DNA from: Isoetes taiwanensis
Taxonomy: Eukaryota; Streptophyta; Lycopodiopsida; Isoetales; Isoetaceae
Direction: 5' to 3'
DNA length: 64,000 nucleotides
NCBI GenBank assembly: GCA_021234155.1
Contig: JAJEKV010000102.1
Span: forward strand, 2,040,456 to 2,104,455
Made by a program: the position numbers and the translations under genes. Every line of letters begins with the position of its first letter. The stretch's first letter is position 1. Of the stretch, positions 22,131 through 32,655 are shown one piece after another. Below the pieces are notes generated by a model. The model ran no database searches and was not told the origin of the DNA. It saw only the letters and a list, made by a program, of their open reading frames with translations.

Positions 22131-22670
22131 AGGGAAGGGGCCGGTCTAAAAATAAAATTTTAGGTCTAAAAAAAATAGAAAGTTTTTTGAGGCCGAGGAA
22201 TTGCAAATGCTCAAAAAAGAAGGAGAGGGGAATGTTCCATGATGGACTATGTGCTCCAAAAATAAAAAGTTTTGGAATGGTGTAAGAGAAAAATTTGGCC
22301 TATAATGGAAAGAGGGAAGAGATAGGAGAGAGAAGAGAGAGAGAAGAGAGAGAGGAGAGGGAGATGGGTGGGTCCCGGGTCCGAATTTCAATAGGGCGGT
22401 TGTCAAAGGCGGTTAAAGTCAGTGAGTTAAAACTCCACCCCCATCGACAAAGGATGAAACCACGGGCTTGATCTCAAAATATAGTCCGTGGCCTTGGCCT
22501 CTCAAAAGCTCCCAAGTTTGGTGGACAAAATTTTTTTTGGTTTACCACTTTTACTCAACCCCGGACATTGCCCCCCAAACCCCCACCCTTACCACTAGAC
22601 CAACCAAATTTTTCTTAAAATAATAGGAAGTCCATGCTCTAAGTTAAGGTCGGGCCTAAAAATTGAAGGA
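22131..22670 (-). repeat. second copy of SINE-like/Helitron leader module
   Basis: GTCCGTGGCCTTGGCCTCTC and the pyrimidine-rich A-box region (ACCACTAGACCAACCA) recur at about 22487-22610, as at 19240-19360. The B box is damaged here. The stretch from 22131 mixes minisatellite scraps with purine-rich sequence. Confidence 0.6.
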
Positions 22671-23231
22671 TACTCTAGGATGTTCTAGAATGTTCTAGAA
22701 TCTCTTGGAATGTCCTAGAATGTTCCAGATGCTCATGAGTAAGCACCTCAGTCTAAAAATAGAAACTTTCAGTCTAAAAATAGAAGTTTTTTGAAACTTT
22801 GCAAATGCTCACAATAGAATGTTGTGGAATGTTCCAGGTGCTCATGGGTAAGCACCTCAGTCTAAAAATAGAAATTTTCAGTCTAAAAATAGAAAGTTTT
22901 TGAAACTTTGCAAATGCTCAGAATAGAATGTTTTGGAATGTTCCAAGTGCTCATGGGTAAGCACCTCAGTCTAAAAATAGAATGTTTCAGTCTAAAAATA
23001 GAAAGTTTTTGAAACTTTGCAAATGCTCAAAATAGAATGTTATGGAATGTTGCAGATGCTCATGGGTAAGCACCTCAATCCAAAAATAGAAAGTTTTTTG
23101 AAATGTTGCAAATGCTCAAAATAGAATGTGCTAGAATGTTGCAGATGCTCTAGGGTAAGCACCTCAGTCTAAGAATAGAAAGTTTCAGTCTAAAAATAGA
23201 AAGTTTGCTTAAACTTTGTAAAAACTCAGAT
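22671..23231 (+). repeat. minisatellite block 2
   Basis: About five units of the minisatellite in block 1, opening with the same GATACTCTAGGATGTTCTAG lead-in. Most heat-shock motifs here keep three of four modules. Confidence 0.85.
22683..22700. promoter_or_regulatory. perfect four-module heat-shock element
   Basis: TTCTAGAATGTTCTAGAA, identical to the motif at 19433-19450, at the start of minisatellite block 2. Confidence 0.75.
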
Positions 23232-23480
23232 AGAGAGATAGGGTGGGGGGTTTGGAGAGAGGAGAGAGAGAAGAGAGATAGGAGATAGAGAGAGGGGAGA
23301 AATAGAGAGAGAGGAGAGAGATAGGAGAGAGAAAGGAGAGAGGAGAGAGGAGAGAGAAGAGAGGAGAGATAGGAGAGAGAGAGGAGAGAGATAGGAGAGA
23401 GGAGAGAGGAGAGAGGAGATAGAGAGAGGGGAGAAATAGAGAGAGAGGAGAGAGATAGGAGAGAGAGAAGAGAGAGGGAT

Positions 23481-23528
<48 letters not shown>

Positions 23529-24805
23529 TAGAGAGGAGAGAGAAAGATAGAAAGAGAGAGAAGGGAGCATGGGAGGAGAGAGAAGAGAGAGAAGAAGGAT
23601 GGAAGAGAGAGGAGAGAGAGAGCAAGGAGAGAGGAGAGACAAAGAAGAGAGAGAATAGAGACAGAGGGAGAGGGGAGAGAGAGAAGAGAGAGAGAAACAA
23701 AGAGAGAGGAGAGAGAAAGAGAGGAGGGAGGAGAGAGAAGAGAAAGAAGAAAGAGGGAAGAGAGAGGAGAGAGAGAGGGAAAGAAGAGAGATGCGAGAGA
23801 GAGGAGAGAGAAAGAGAGGAGAGGGAAGAGAGAGGAGAGAGAGAGAGAGGAAAAGAAGAGAGAGGAGAGAGAAGATAGACAAAGCAAGAGGGGAGAGAGA
23901 AGAGAGAGAGAGAGAGGAAAGAAGAGAGAGGAGAGAGACAAGAGGAAAGAAAGAGAAGAGAGGAGGGAGAGAGGAGAGGTAAAAAGAGAGAGGAGAGAGA
24001 GAGGGAAGGAGGAAAGACAGCCCTTTTAAGAGGGGGAGAGAGGAGGGAGAGAGAGAGAGGAGGGAGAAAGAGGGGGAGAAGATAGAGAGAGGAGAGAGAA
24101 GATAGGAGAAGAGAGAGGAGGGAGAGAGGAGAGAGAAGAGAGGAGGGAGAAGAGGAAGAGAGGGGAGAAATAGAGAGAGAGGAGAGAAATAGGAGATAGA
24201 GAGAGGAGAGAGATAGGAGATAGAGAGGGGAGAAATAGAGAGAGAGGAGAGAGATAGGAGAGAGAGAGGAGAGAGAGAAATGGAAAAGAGAGAGAAAGGT
24301 AGAGAGAAAGGGGAGAAATAGAGAGAGAGAAGAGAAATAGGAGTTAGAGAAATAGGAGATAGAGGGAGGAGAGAGATAGGAGATAGAGAGCGGGGAGAAA
24401 TAGAGAGAGAGGAGAGAGATAGGAGAGAGAGAGGAGAGAGGAGAGAGGAGAGAGAGAGAAGAGAGGAGAGGGAGGAGAGAGGAGAGGAATGAGAGAGAGA
24501 CGAGAGGGATGAGAGAGAAATAGAGAGGAGAGAGAAAGATAGAGAGAGAGAGAAGGAAGAAGGATGAAAGAGAGAGGAGAGAGAGAGCAAGGAGAGAGGA
24601 GAGACAAAGAAGAGAGAGGAGAGAGAATTTTACAGAGGGAGAGGGGAGAGAGAGAAGAGAGAGAGAGGAGAGAAAGAGAGAGGGAGGAGAGAGAAGAAGA
24701 GGAATCAGAGGAGAGAGAGGGAAAAGAAGAGAGGAGAGAGAGAGGAGAGAAGAGATAGGAGAGAGAAGAGAGAGAATAGAGAAAGGAGAGATGGAGATAG
24801 GGCAC
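23232..24805 (+). repeat. polypurine (GA-rich) tract 2, about 1.57 kb
   Basis: Near-continuous purine strand with GAGAGA, GGAGAGAGAG and GATAGAGAGAGGGGAGAAAT sub-repeats. The largest pyrimidine break is about 24018-24027. ORFs of up to 554 aa on the opposite strand are Ser/Leu/Pro translations of the repeat. Confidence 0.92.
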
Positions 24806-24862
24806 ATGGTGGCCCAAATTTTAACAACTCGGCCGGAGGCTATAGAGGAAAGGGTGTTTAAG

Positions 24863-24892
24863 AAAAGGGCCATTTATATAGCCCTTTTCTAG
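24863..24892 (+). other. Helitron B 3' terminal hairpin and CTAG end
   Basis: AAAAGGGC, a 10-base loop and GCCCTTTT, followed directly by CTAG and a T. The layout parallels the Helitron A terminus. Confidence 0.65.
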
Positions 24893-27800
24893 TATTATAT
24901 ATTATCTTCAGATTTGCCATTTTAACCTATATACTTTAATATTAATTACAGACAGACGTTCTTCATTTGTTATTCATAACCTTGTTATAACATTATCCAA
25001 GTCTTGTCATTCCCTTAGGAGTTTGTGTAAGACATACATAATTATCTGGCTTCTATTATATTTGATTATGTTGTGTTTTTTAAGTAGCTTGCTCCTTTAG
25101 ATTATCTTTAACGTTTCCACACTTACACTCACTATCTTTAAGCGTAGATTACTGATTATATGAGGACACCTATTAATTCATTAGCTATGTTTATAGATTT
25201 ACCCCGGGCGTCACGATATCCTTACATTTGAATTACTTATTTATCCTCTTGCTATTTTCAGAATTTATCACACATACAGACAATCTATATATTTATAGAA
25301 TGCGTGTACAACCCGACATATATATTCGGCGTAATGGTACCGCCCGGTATCCGATCCAGCTATGGCTATGCAATCGTCTGTATCACGTAAGGCGATTCGA
25401 CTATGGTGTCCACGCCCGGAAGCATCGAAAGCATGTCCGGTGTCATGAGCTTTGTTATATGGCGATGGACCGAAAGTCTTGGGCTTCTTATTGGTTTGAC
25501 GATGGCTATTATGTGATTGAAACACTGGACCTAGTAATTACGAGGATGAATTTACTATGCGGCATATATGTTGCCACTGCACCATATATCTGATTGAGAA
25601 GTGGTTTATGATTATCTACCGTAGACCACGTTAAAGAGGTACTATAGTAAGGTGGAAAACTGGATTATAAATACCCAGCTCATGAAAGGGAGATGACTTT
25701 AGAAGTGTAGGTTTCGACCATGATGGTGAAGGCATAGAATGTCCGACACTTTATAACTATTGCTACTTGAATCGAGGTATGATTCGCGGAATGGCGGAGA
25801 ATAAATAAATAAATAAATAAATATATTAAATCATCCCCCCATGGGACCTTGAAGGTCATGGTGTATGAGGATATCGATCCATAAGCTATGGATTATAAAA
25901 TTACATATACATTGTGTTTGGTAAAGAGATTGATGTTCCTGCGTGAAATAAAGATGCAAGATTATAGACGACTAAGAAGACCACGTAACCACGTGGATAC
26001 GCTTAATGACATTGGTCAAATGCATGACCATTATGCATGGTATAAATTAAGGAAACGGACACATGTTATGTCTGCTGGGAGCATCGAGATGCCGTATAAC
26101 AGATTGGAGGATAGTGTGGAACGTAGTTTCTACATAAGGTCAAGAGAAGACGACAATTGGTAGGAACAGGCACAACCATCGAAAAGGTACAAGGTATGTT
26201 GGATCTTTGGTGAAGCTAGATTATGAATGGAAGTTGACCTTGAAGTAATGATACATTAGGAAGGCAAGTAATGTACCCACACGACAAGTGGGAGAGAAGA
26301 GGTGCTTGAAAGTTGTTGTAAACCACGTTTCAAGTATAGAGAGTTTGGAATGACACGTTGAATGTACCAAAGTCTGGAGTATGAACAAGGTAGGCGCCCC
26401 ATGAACATCTCACCAAGGAGGATGTGCTCTGGACTTGGTATCGTGTGTGTATGCCGAGGAGTAACTCCACGTTGATATATGTGTACTAGGACCATTTAAT
26501 AGTAAAACATAACTAAAAGAAGATAGGATACATATTAGAACTTTTAGTTCACATTCCATATGAATATGGAAGTAATGAAGATAAGAGTTCTTATACTAGA
26601 AATGAAACACGTCCACAAGGAACTTAGGTTGACATTTGCCCCTGTGGAAGTTATGACTAGAGCTTGAGGACGAAGGCAAAGTAAGGTTAGTGGTGTCGAA
26701 ACCACAACATGTATATGGTACTAGATAACCAAGTTGGTGAAATAAATTGGCCGCAAGTATGAATATAGCTAGATGCCTATGTCAACAAGTTACATAGGAG
26801 TCTCGACTTAGGGTTGGTGCACACATGTTACTATATCATAACAACGTAGCGGTCCTGGATGTAGGAAGGATTTAGTAGTATTACATACTGTAGTGGTGAT
26901 CATATCGAGGATGTCAATTGTGATATTCAGATGTATATCATATTAAAAGGTAGTAGAATATTCGTACAAGGCGAGGAAAATATCACTTGACAAGGTTTAA
27001 AGAATGAGCGTAAGGATATGCTTATATACGAAGATATTGGGTTAGGTATGCTTTACCAGAGATAAGCATTCAAGTTATCCCAATGGTTGGAGTTGACTAT
27101 CTTAGATACGTCGTACTAAGAAAGATGAGAAAAGTTTAAATCAGTGAAAATAGCTAGAGTAAGTCTAGCATATACGGTGATGTTACATTCAAAAACATCC
27201 CGAGGATGGTTGGAACGGTATTGGAATAACCGATAATGAGAGCTTAGATACTCAAAGGTTCTAGATACCAATGAATTACTTCATTGTTATAAGCTGAGAG
27301 CATTTATTTAGTTTTGGAAAATAAGAAGATGTATAAAATATCGCATCCCCCTGATGGAAGAAAAGAAGGAGTACGATGACTTTGACGATTATACTTTAGG
27401 AGATAACCGAGAACATGGCAATACATAGCAATTCAAGTCCCGATAAAAATCAAGACGAGGTGTGTAGATTACAAGGAGTGAGATCCTATAGACTAGTAGT
27501 CTATATATCCTAAGAGTTACCCTACTCGCGGGGAACAATTGTAGGTACAGAAGTAGAAGGTGGAGGATCCGTTGCCTTGAGGCATAGACCCGTTAGAGAT
27601 TATGACTTTGAAACTCTTAAGAGGGTAAGGAATTGGATAACCATATGGCAGTTACTAACGAAGATTGAAACATTGGGTTTTCCTATTAGAAGACCAGGAG
27701 GTTTTAGTGCCTCGACTTCGTTATGAGGGAGTCAAAGACGGCAGCATTTGAAGCTGATCAAAAGCTGAAGTCCACCTGATAACTTAATAACAATAGGTTA

Positions 27801-30175
27801 ATTGTAACTAAGTATGGGTGGTATGGAACACAAAGGATCCTTAGCGAAAGAAGCTTTTAGAAAAGCTCCTCATCTGGGGTAGTAAACCTTCAGAATTATG
27901 GCATAATCCCATGGGTGGTATGATAGTGTATATACACGACTGGAATACCATAAGGCACCAAAGGGATGGTTAAAGTAGCTGGGGATCCTATAAAAAAAAT
28001 GTAGGCAGCATATAGATTTCCAACATAGAGTTGGCCAACGCCCCAGTTAAAGTCGGTGGCTCAGCCACATTATAAAGGTACATAGGCAATAGGCTTTGTT
28101 TCAAGGAACTACCAAGCTTACACTTTAGCTAGGTTAGAGCAGAGCTCTAGCATTGTGGGATGTGGAGATATGTTTGTTATGTACATACCATGTACAGATA
28201 TGATAAACATCTCAGGAAGGTAATTTAGGTGGCGACGCAAGGAGAGAAAGACGAGGGTATCCTAAAGTTGGAGATACGTTTGAAATGTGCAAAGGACCGT
28301 CAATCCGTTGCATGCTAGGATATCAGGTAGTAGTTGGCGCTTGAAATAAATGTCAACGGCCAATAGAATAAAACTTAAGGTAGTGGGGTTGAGTAGTACA
28401 ATAGTACAATTCCAGAATAAGTAGCGAATAGCAGTTACCTGCTAAATGTTCGAATGTGTCTTGCATAGACACCTAAGACTAGCTTTCCCACATGATCCAT
28501 ACCTGGGTCACATAGAGTGAACGCCAGGGAATACATGGAAGTGTAAGTTAGGATATATAGGACTCGAACATGAATACAAGTCCGTTATCTCAACATAGGT
28601 AATTGTAGAAAGGCTCACAAAATACCAGGCAGGCATCTTGATGACTCCAGGTAATTCATGATTTATACGAAGGCTCACCCGCTCTTAGGCCATGACTATG
28701 GCTTAAATGATTTGGAATGCCAGAACAGTAGCATAACATTATGACGGAGAAATGTAATGACTAGCATTTCTAGGATGTAGGACAATGTTGAATCATAACC
28801 CCCAATGATAGGTGGGTTAAGAATGTAAGGAACATATAGTAGCGGCTTAGAAGCCACAAGACGATTAATGAATACGCAAAGGAGTAAATGGATTAATGAC
28901 TCTACTGAATAAAGGTCACAGCCAAAGGGTGAAATGTGTACGCTGTGGCATATCATAGACGTAGAAAACATATTGAAGAAGAGAAGGGTAGTCTTTGCTA
29001 ACATGCAAAGGTATACCTGTGGCTTGAAAAGCAGTAAGAGCTGGAAAACTCTTTTAAGATTTGGTGCATGGCTTAGGGGAGAAGACTTGCATGTCTTAGG
29101 ACAACATGGTGAATTGAGTTCACCAAGGACCCCTTTTTTTTTTAAATAGATAGATAGGTAGATAGCATTTATATGTCATGCCATATTGGTAGCGTCCATG
29201 AGGAGATATGACGGACCCCCAGAGACTTGAACACAAGATCTCTGAATAGAGGAGGCCTACCTTGAGGGGTCTTTGGGTGGTACTGTCCTTTGGGAAATTC
29301 ATATAATCCTTTGGAATATGTAAGTTCATTTGCAGAACCTAAAGATGTTTAGGTATTAAAATAATGGTTGGAACATTTTGCTCGGACCTTATCTAGGTAC
29401 CCTAGAAGGAGGTGAGTAATCAACAATGGTTGGGTGGCATTGGAATATACGGGAGAACACTCCTAAAGAGGGTAGACTTTGACAGGCGTGTGGCACAGAT
29501 AATTAATCACATCCATATAGACGGTGAAGTTTGGCACAAAGTGTTGAGATTATTATGGGGGTTCTAACACAGGCACCTCACTACGTATTACAGAGTTTGT
29601 ACCGTGGTCTGGGAAAATGGTCCATAAAAAGAACACGACCATTGAGAAGAAGTAGTGAGGGGTGGTAGGATTAAAGCTACCCATGGTCTAGAGGGGTGCT
29701 GCATGGCAGTCCTTAGTTGGTTGGGCGAAAAGAAATCTTTTGTCTGGGAATTGAGATAAGGCAAGGTTTAGACACTAGAGAGAGACAACGTTAATTATAG
29801 TTATGTCTATAACATATTACGTATATAACGTCGAATAAGGTCTAAGATAAAGCTTATGAATGTAGTATAGATTGAATGATGGCAAGGCCGGAAGAAATTG
29901 TGTTATCAAGGCATCTACCAAAGGAAAAAAAAAATAATAATAATTAAAGTTATAAGTCGAGGAACGCCGATAACTGGGTATTATTACCGTCGCCTAAAGA
30001 ATATCCAAGGATATAATACACGCTGCTATTCTAGAAAGTTGCCCTGTCGTTGTTAATTAAGTTCCGGAATTAGTCCCACCAAGTGAGTTGATGTTGTCAT
30101 AACAAGTTGGCCGGACTTGCTAGGTTACGTCGTGCCATTTGGTCGGTTTATTCCTAGGGGATACTAGCTTTATAT
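24893..30175. other. 5.3 kb of unassigned gypsy-1 interior
   Basis: The window's least readable stretch. It is rich in GGTATG, AAGG and GATGA words. ORFs are short: 121 aa at 25228-25593 and 91 aa at 25888-26163, both Tyr/Arg/His-rich and unrecognised. On the plus strand near 28050-28230, ELANAPV and KHLRKV faintly recall gypsy RT, but in broken frames and the wrong orientation for the surrounding element. It may be a second, very old nested element. No firm call. Confidence 0.35.
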
Positions 30176-30364
30176 ATGGTTAACAGTTATCCGGTTGACT
30201 ATAGCAGAGAGAGGTCGTCTCCCATGGCTATGGCAAGGCTGCTTACTCCGGCGGCTATGGCGGAAGAGCTTGCTCCGGCGGCTATGGCGGAAGAGCTTGC
30301 TCCGGCGGAGTTGTTGCCTCCGTGGGTTTACCAAAGGCATGCCTCTAATTTAGATATGGAATAG
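30176..30364 (+). other. small ORF with 27-bp repeat
   Basis: A 62-codon frame beginning MVNSYPVDYSRERSS holds about two and a half copies of GCTATGGCGGAAGAGCTTGC plus TCCGGCG (about 30245-30315), giving AAMAEELAP repeats. No known family. It lies in the leader region of gypsy element 1 on the opposite strand and may be non-coding. Confidence 0.2.
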
Positions 30365-30409
30365 ATGCACTATAAATATTAGAAAAAGCATTGTATTACT
30401 TCAAGAAAG

Positions 30410-30493
30410 AAGTTGGCTTATTGGTAAAGGTGTTGGCTTGGGTGCAGAAGGTCAGGGGTTCAATCCCATGATGTACCTTTTTCTTAAAAAAAA
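30410..30493 (+). repeat. tRNA-derived SINE-like unit
   Basis: TTGGCTTATTGGTAAAGG (A-box-like) and GGTTCAATCCC (B box) are separated by about 30 bases and followed by CTTAAAAAAAA. This is consistent with a short pol-III SINE. Confidence 0.5.
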
Positions 30494-30564
30494 CTGCTAA
30501 CTGGACAAAACAGAATATTAGATATGTATAACAAAGTAATAGAACTCTATATTCTATATAAAGA

Positions 30565-30670
30565 TAGTTGGCAAGATGGAAAGAGTGTTGGGTTGGAAGT
30601 AGGAGGTTATGGGTACAAAACGCGGGCGGAAAACGGAAAAAATTATTTTTAAAAAAAAAAAAAAAACATT
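30565..30670 (+). repeat. degenerate tRNA-derived SINE-like unit with poly(A)
   Basis: TTGGCAAGATGGAAAGAGTG and GGTTATGGGTACAAAAC resemble A and B boxes. A run of about 16 A residues follows near 30650-30666. Confidence 0.4.
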
Positions 30671-31072
30671 TTTTTATCACGGCCCGGACCGTATGGGGCG
30701 GCCGACGTGCTATATATCGCATTTTATTTTCAAAAAAGAAACACCCTCGGATACGTCGGCCCTTTTTGTTTTTCGCCTGTTGTCCGTTTTGCCTCGGGAG
30801 GCGCGTGCCCCTAGGGTATTTGGGAGGTGCCCGATCCATTGAAGCCATTTTCGCCTTCATCCAACTCACGTTACAAAAAGTTATAGCTCTTCCAAACTTA
30901 GGTCTTCCAGTCGCCCTAAACTTCTTAAGAACTTACAATTTATTACATCCACCTAACACAGAACTAAATCACCAAAAAGTTAAGCAGTCCAACGAGCCTA
31001 AACTCCCACTCAACTACCGAGCTAACGGGTTAAAGATTTGGTCAGTGCTATGATTCCGGTCAACCAAAATCA
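30671..31072 (-). mobile_element. gypsy-1 leader and possible gag start
   Basis: The minus strand from the primer-binding site contains MSWMKAKMASMDRAPPKYPR (from 30869), a basic start that could be gag. It is lost after about 50 residues in the SINE-like insertions. No retrotransposon gag motif is visible. Confidence 0.3.
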
Positions 31073-31087
31073 TGGCTCTGATACCAC
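31073..31087 (-). other. primer-binding site of gypsy element 1
   Basis: The minus strand reads GTGGTATCAGAGCCA right after the LTR, complementary to initiator tRNA-Met. Confidence 0.85.
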
Positions 31088-32650
31088 TGTGACGCTCCCT
31101 GAACATATACGACCCTCGGACGTATACATACGGGGACTTTCCCCTCCCATGGCGACCAACTCGCCATGAGCAGGGCCCTCCGTCTATTTCGGGCCATCTA
31201 TAATATGATGCCCGAAAGAAGGACACGAAGGGGTCATTCGGCCCACGCCTTCAATGGGGCTCCTACGTCGCGGAAGCGTGAATACATGTTAGCACACATC
31301 ATAAATCATATATAAATAACCACCACGAAGGGTGGCATATCCATCCAAATACCAACGGCAAAGAATATGCATCTTAACCTAGGAAAACACCCCAAACCCC
31401 AGGTTCTACCCCGGTTCAGACTCCGATGAGGATGGACTGACGGCTCGGCCTCAAGAGATCAGCAGACAGAGGTATAACCTGGTGTTGGCTGGCATAGAAC
31501 ATCAGCTAGGGTTGTCCACTCCATCCGCCCCTCCTGTGCACACTTTGCAGATGGGTCAATTCACGCTATGGCGTCGCTATAGCCTTCCGGAGACGTAGGC
31601 TTGAGGCATCACCCTGCTGAGCCTACTCCGGGGTTCATGAAGTCCCGTCCGATGAGGCAGGTCAGGGAAGCGTCCCCTTCCAGAATCACAGTGGTTCCAT
31701 GGGCGAGCTAGAGAATACGTGCCGCATCAGCGACCCCCGCATCCGTACCCGACTTACTCGCCCTAAATCTACTCAAAGTGCAAGGTGCCCCATACGGGTC
31801 ACACCTTCCCACCCAGGGAGTGTCAGACCCATACCCGGCCCTCTACGTGACCGGCTATCAGGCCTAGCTCGCTATAGGAGTCCTGGGCCTTTTATGTTCG
31901 CAGGGACCCGCCAACCACTTCACCACTGTGTTCCTTATGCGGTGCTAAGCCCACCCATAGCATCTATGACCGGTGGGCTCTTGTGCCTGCCGCATCTAAT
32001 GGGAATAATACAGGGCTATATCTAGGAGCATACTACAATACATGGGCTCAGAGGTCTCTACCCCCGTAATCCCCATATCCTGAAAAGCTAACTAAGCAAA
32101 GAACTACTAAACCATCAACCAAAGCACGTACAGAGACTAGAGATAAAGAATACTCACCATATCAATCAAGGGTTAGCCTAACAGGTAAACCACAGAGAAA
32201 ACAGAGAGAGAACACACCACAGAGAGGCGCTATGCTATAAATCAACAAAGTAACCTACTGACTAACCGTCAAATCGGTCTTGGGCTGCTCCATCTCGACT
32301 AACTGAAGGGCGCCTGTCTGCTGCTGCTCCTCCTCCATCCCCAATTGCTCCCAATTCGAATTGGGGCACAAAAGCCCTAATTTGGGTGTCCAAAATGGAA
32401 ACCCTACCTTGCCCAATCGATTTGGGCCAGGTGGCATGTCATAAATTAACTAATTTGGTATTTTAGCCCTTTTTAATATTAGGATAAGCCCTAAATTCGA
32501 ATTAGGGTTTTGGTTAGGTTTCCACCTTTATAATTTAATTATTAACATAGCTAACCTTAGCTTATGAATAATTAATGTGCCATTAATTATTCATAGTGAC
32601 GTGTCACGTATTTATACTTAAATATGCGTATAAATATGTGGAACGTCACA
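31088..32650 (-). repeat. 5' LTR of gypsy element 1
   Basis: It begins TGTGACGCTCCCTGAACA and ends TGGAACGTCACA, abutting the primer-binding site on its left and LINE sequence on its right. It is colinear with the LTR at 16905-18475. Confidence 0.92.
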
Positions 32651-32655
32651 GCGGA
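32651..32655 (+). other. target-site duplication of gypsy element 1 (right)
   Basis: GCGGA, matching 16900-16904. Confidence 0.85.

Larger units (their letters stand above)
19115..24892 (+). mobile_element. Helitron-like element B carrying minisatellite and purine tracts
   Basis: The left end TCTATTATAATAAAGAAATA resembles Helitron A's 5' end. Both elements contain ATCTCGGCCGT shortly downstream. The right end is a hairpin, AAAAGGGC with its partner GCCCTTTT, then CTAG and T. The left flank base is G rather than A, so the 5' boundary is less certain than that of Helitron A. No Rep/helicase ORF. The content is a tRNA-like unit, a heat-shock-element minisatellite and a purine tract, and this module then appears a second time. 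Confidence 0.65.
16905..32650 (-). mobile_element. gypsy element 1 (15.7 kb), inserted in LINE and itself invaded
   Basis: It has LTRs of 1571 and 1563 bp with TGTGACG...CGTCACA ends, a minus-strand primer-binding site at the right LTR, a polypurine tract at the left LTR, and a perfect GCGGA target repeat. The only clear coding remnant is the pol C-terminus at 18480-18570. About 5.8 kb of the interior is a Helitron-like element and the rest of pol is not recognisable. Non-functional. Confidence 0.9.

Noticed and set aside
21283..24873. Ser/Leu-rich ORFs up to 554 codons on the minus strand
   Set aside because: Pure by-product of the GA-rich tract; six-base periodic composition and no other evidence of coding.
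25228..26163. Two Tyr/Arg-rich ORFs (121 and 91 codons) as genes
   Set aside because: No motif, no start or context support, and inside a retrotransposon interior.
28050..28230. Plus-strand gypsy RT (ELANAPV, KHLRKV)
   Set aside because: Words are short, frames broken, the catalytic motif is absent and the orientation opposes the host element.
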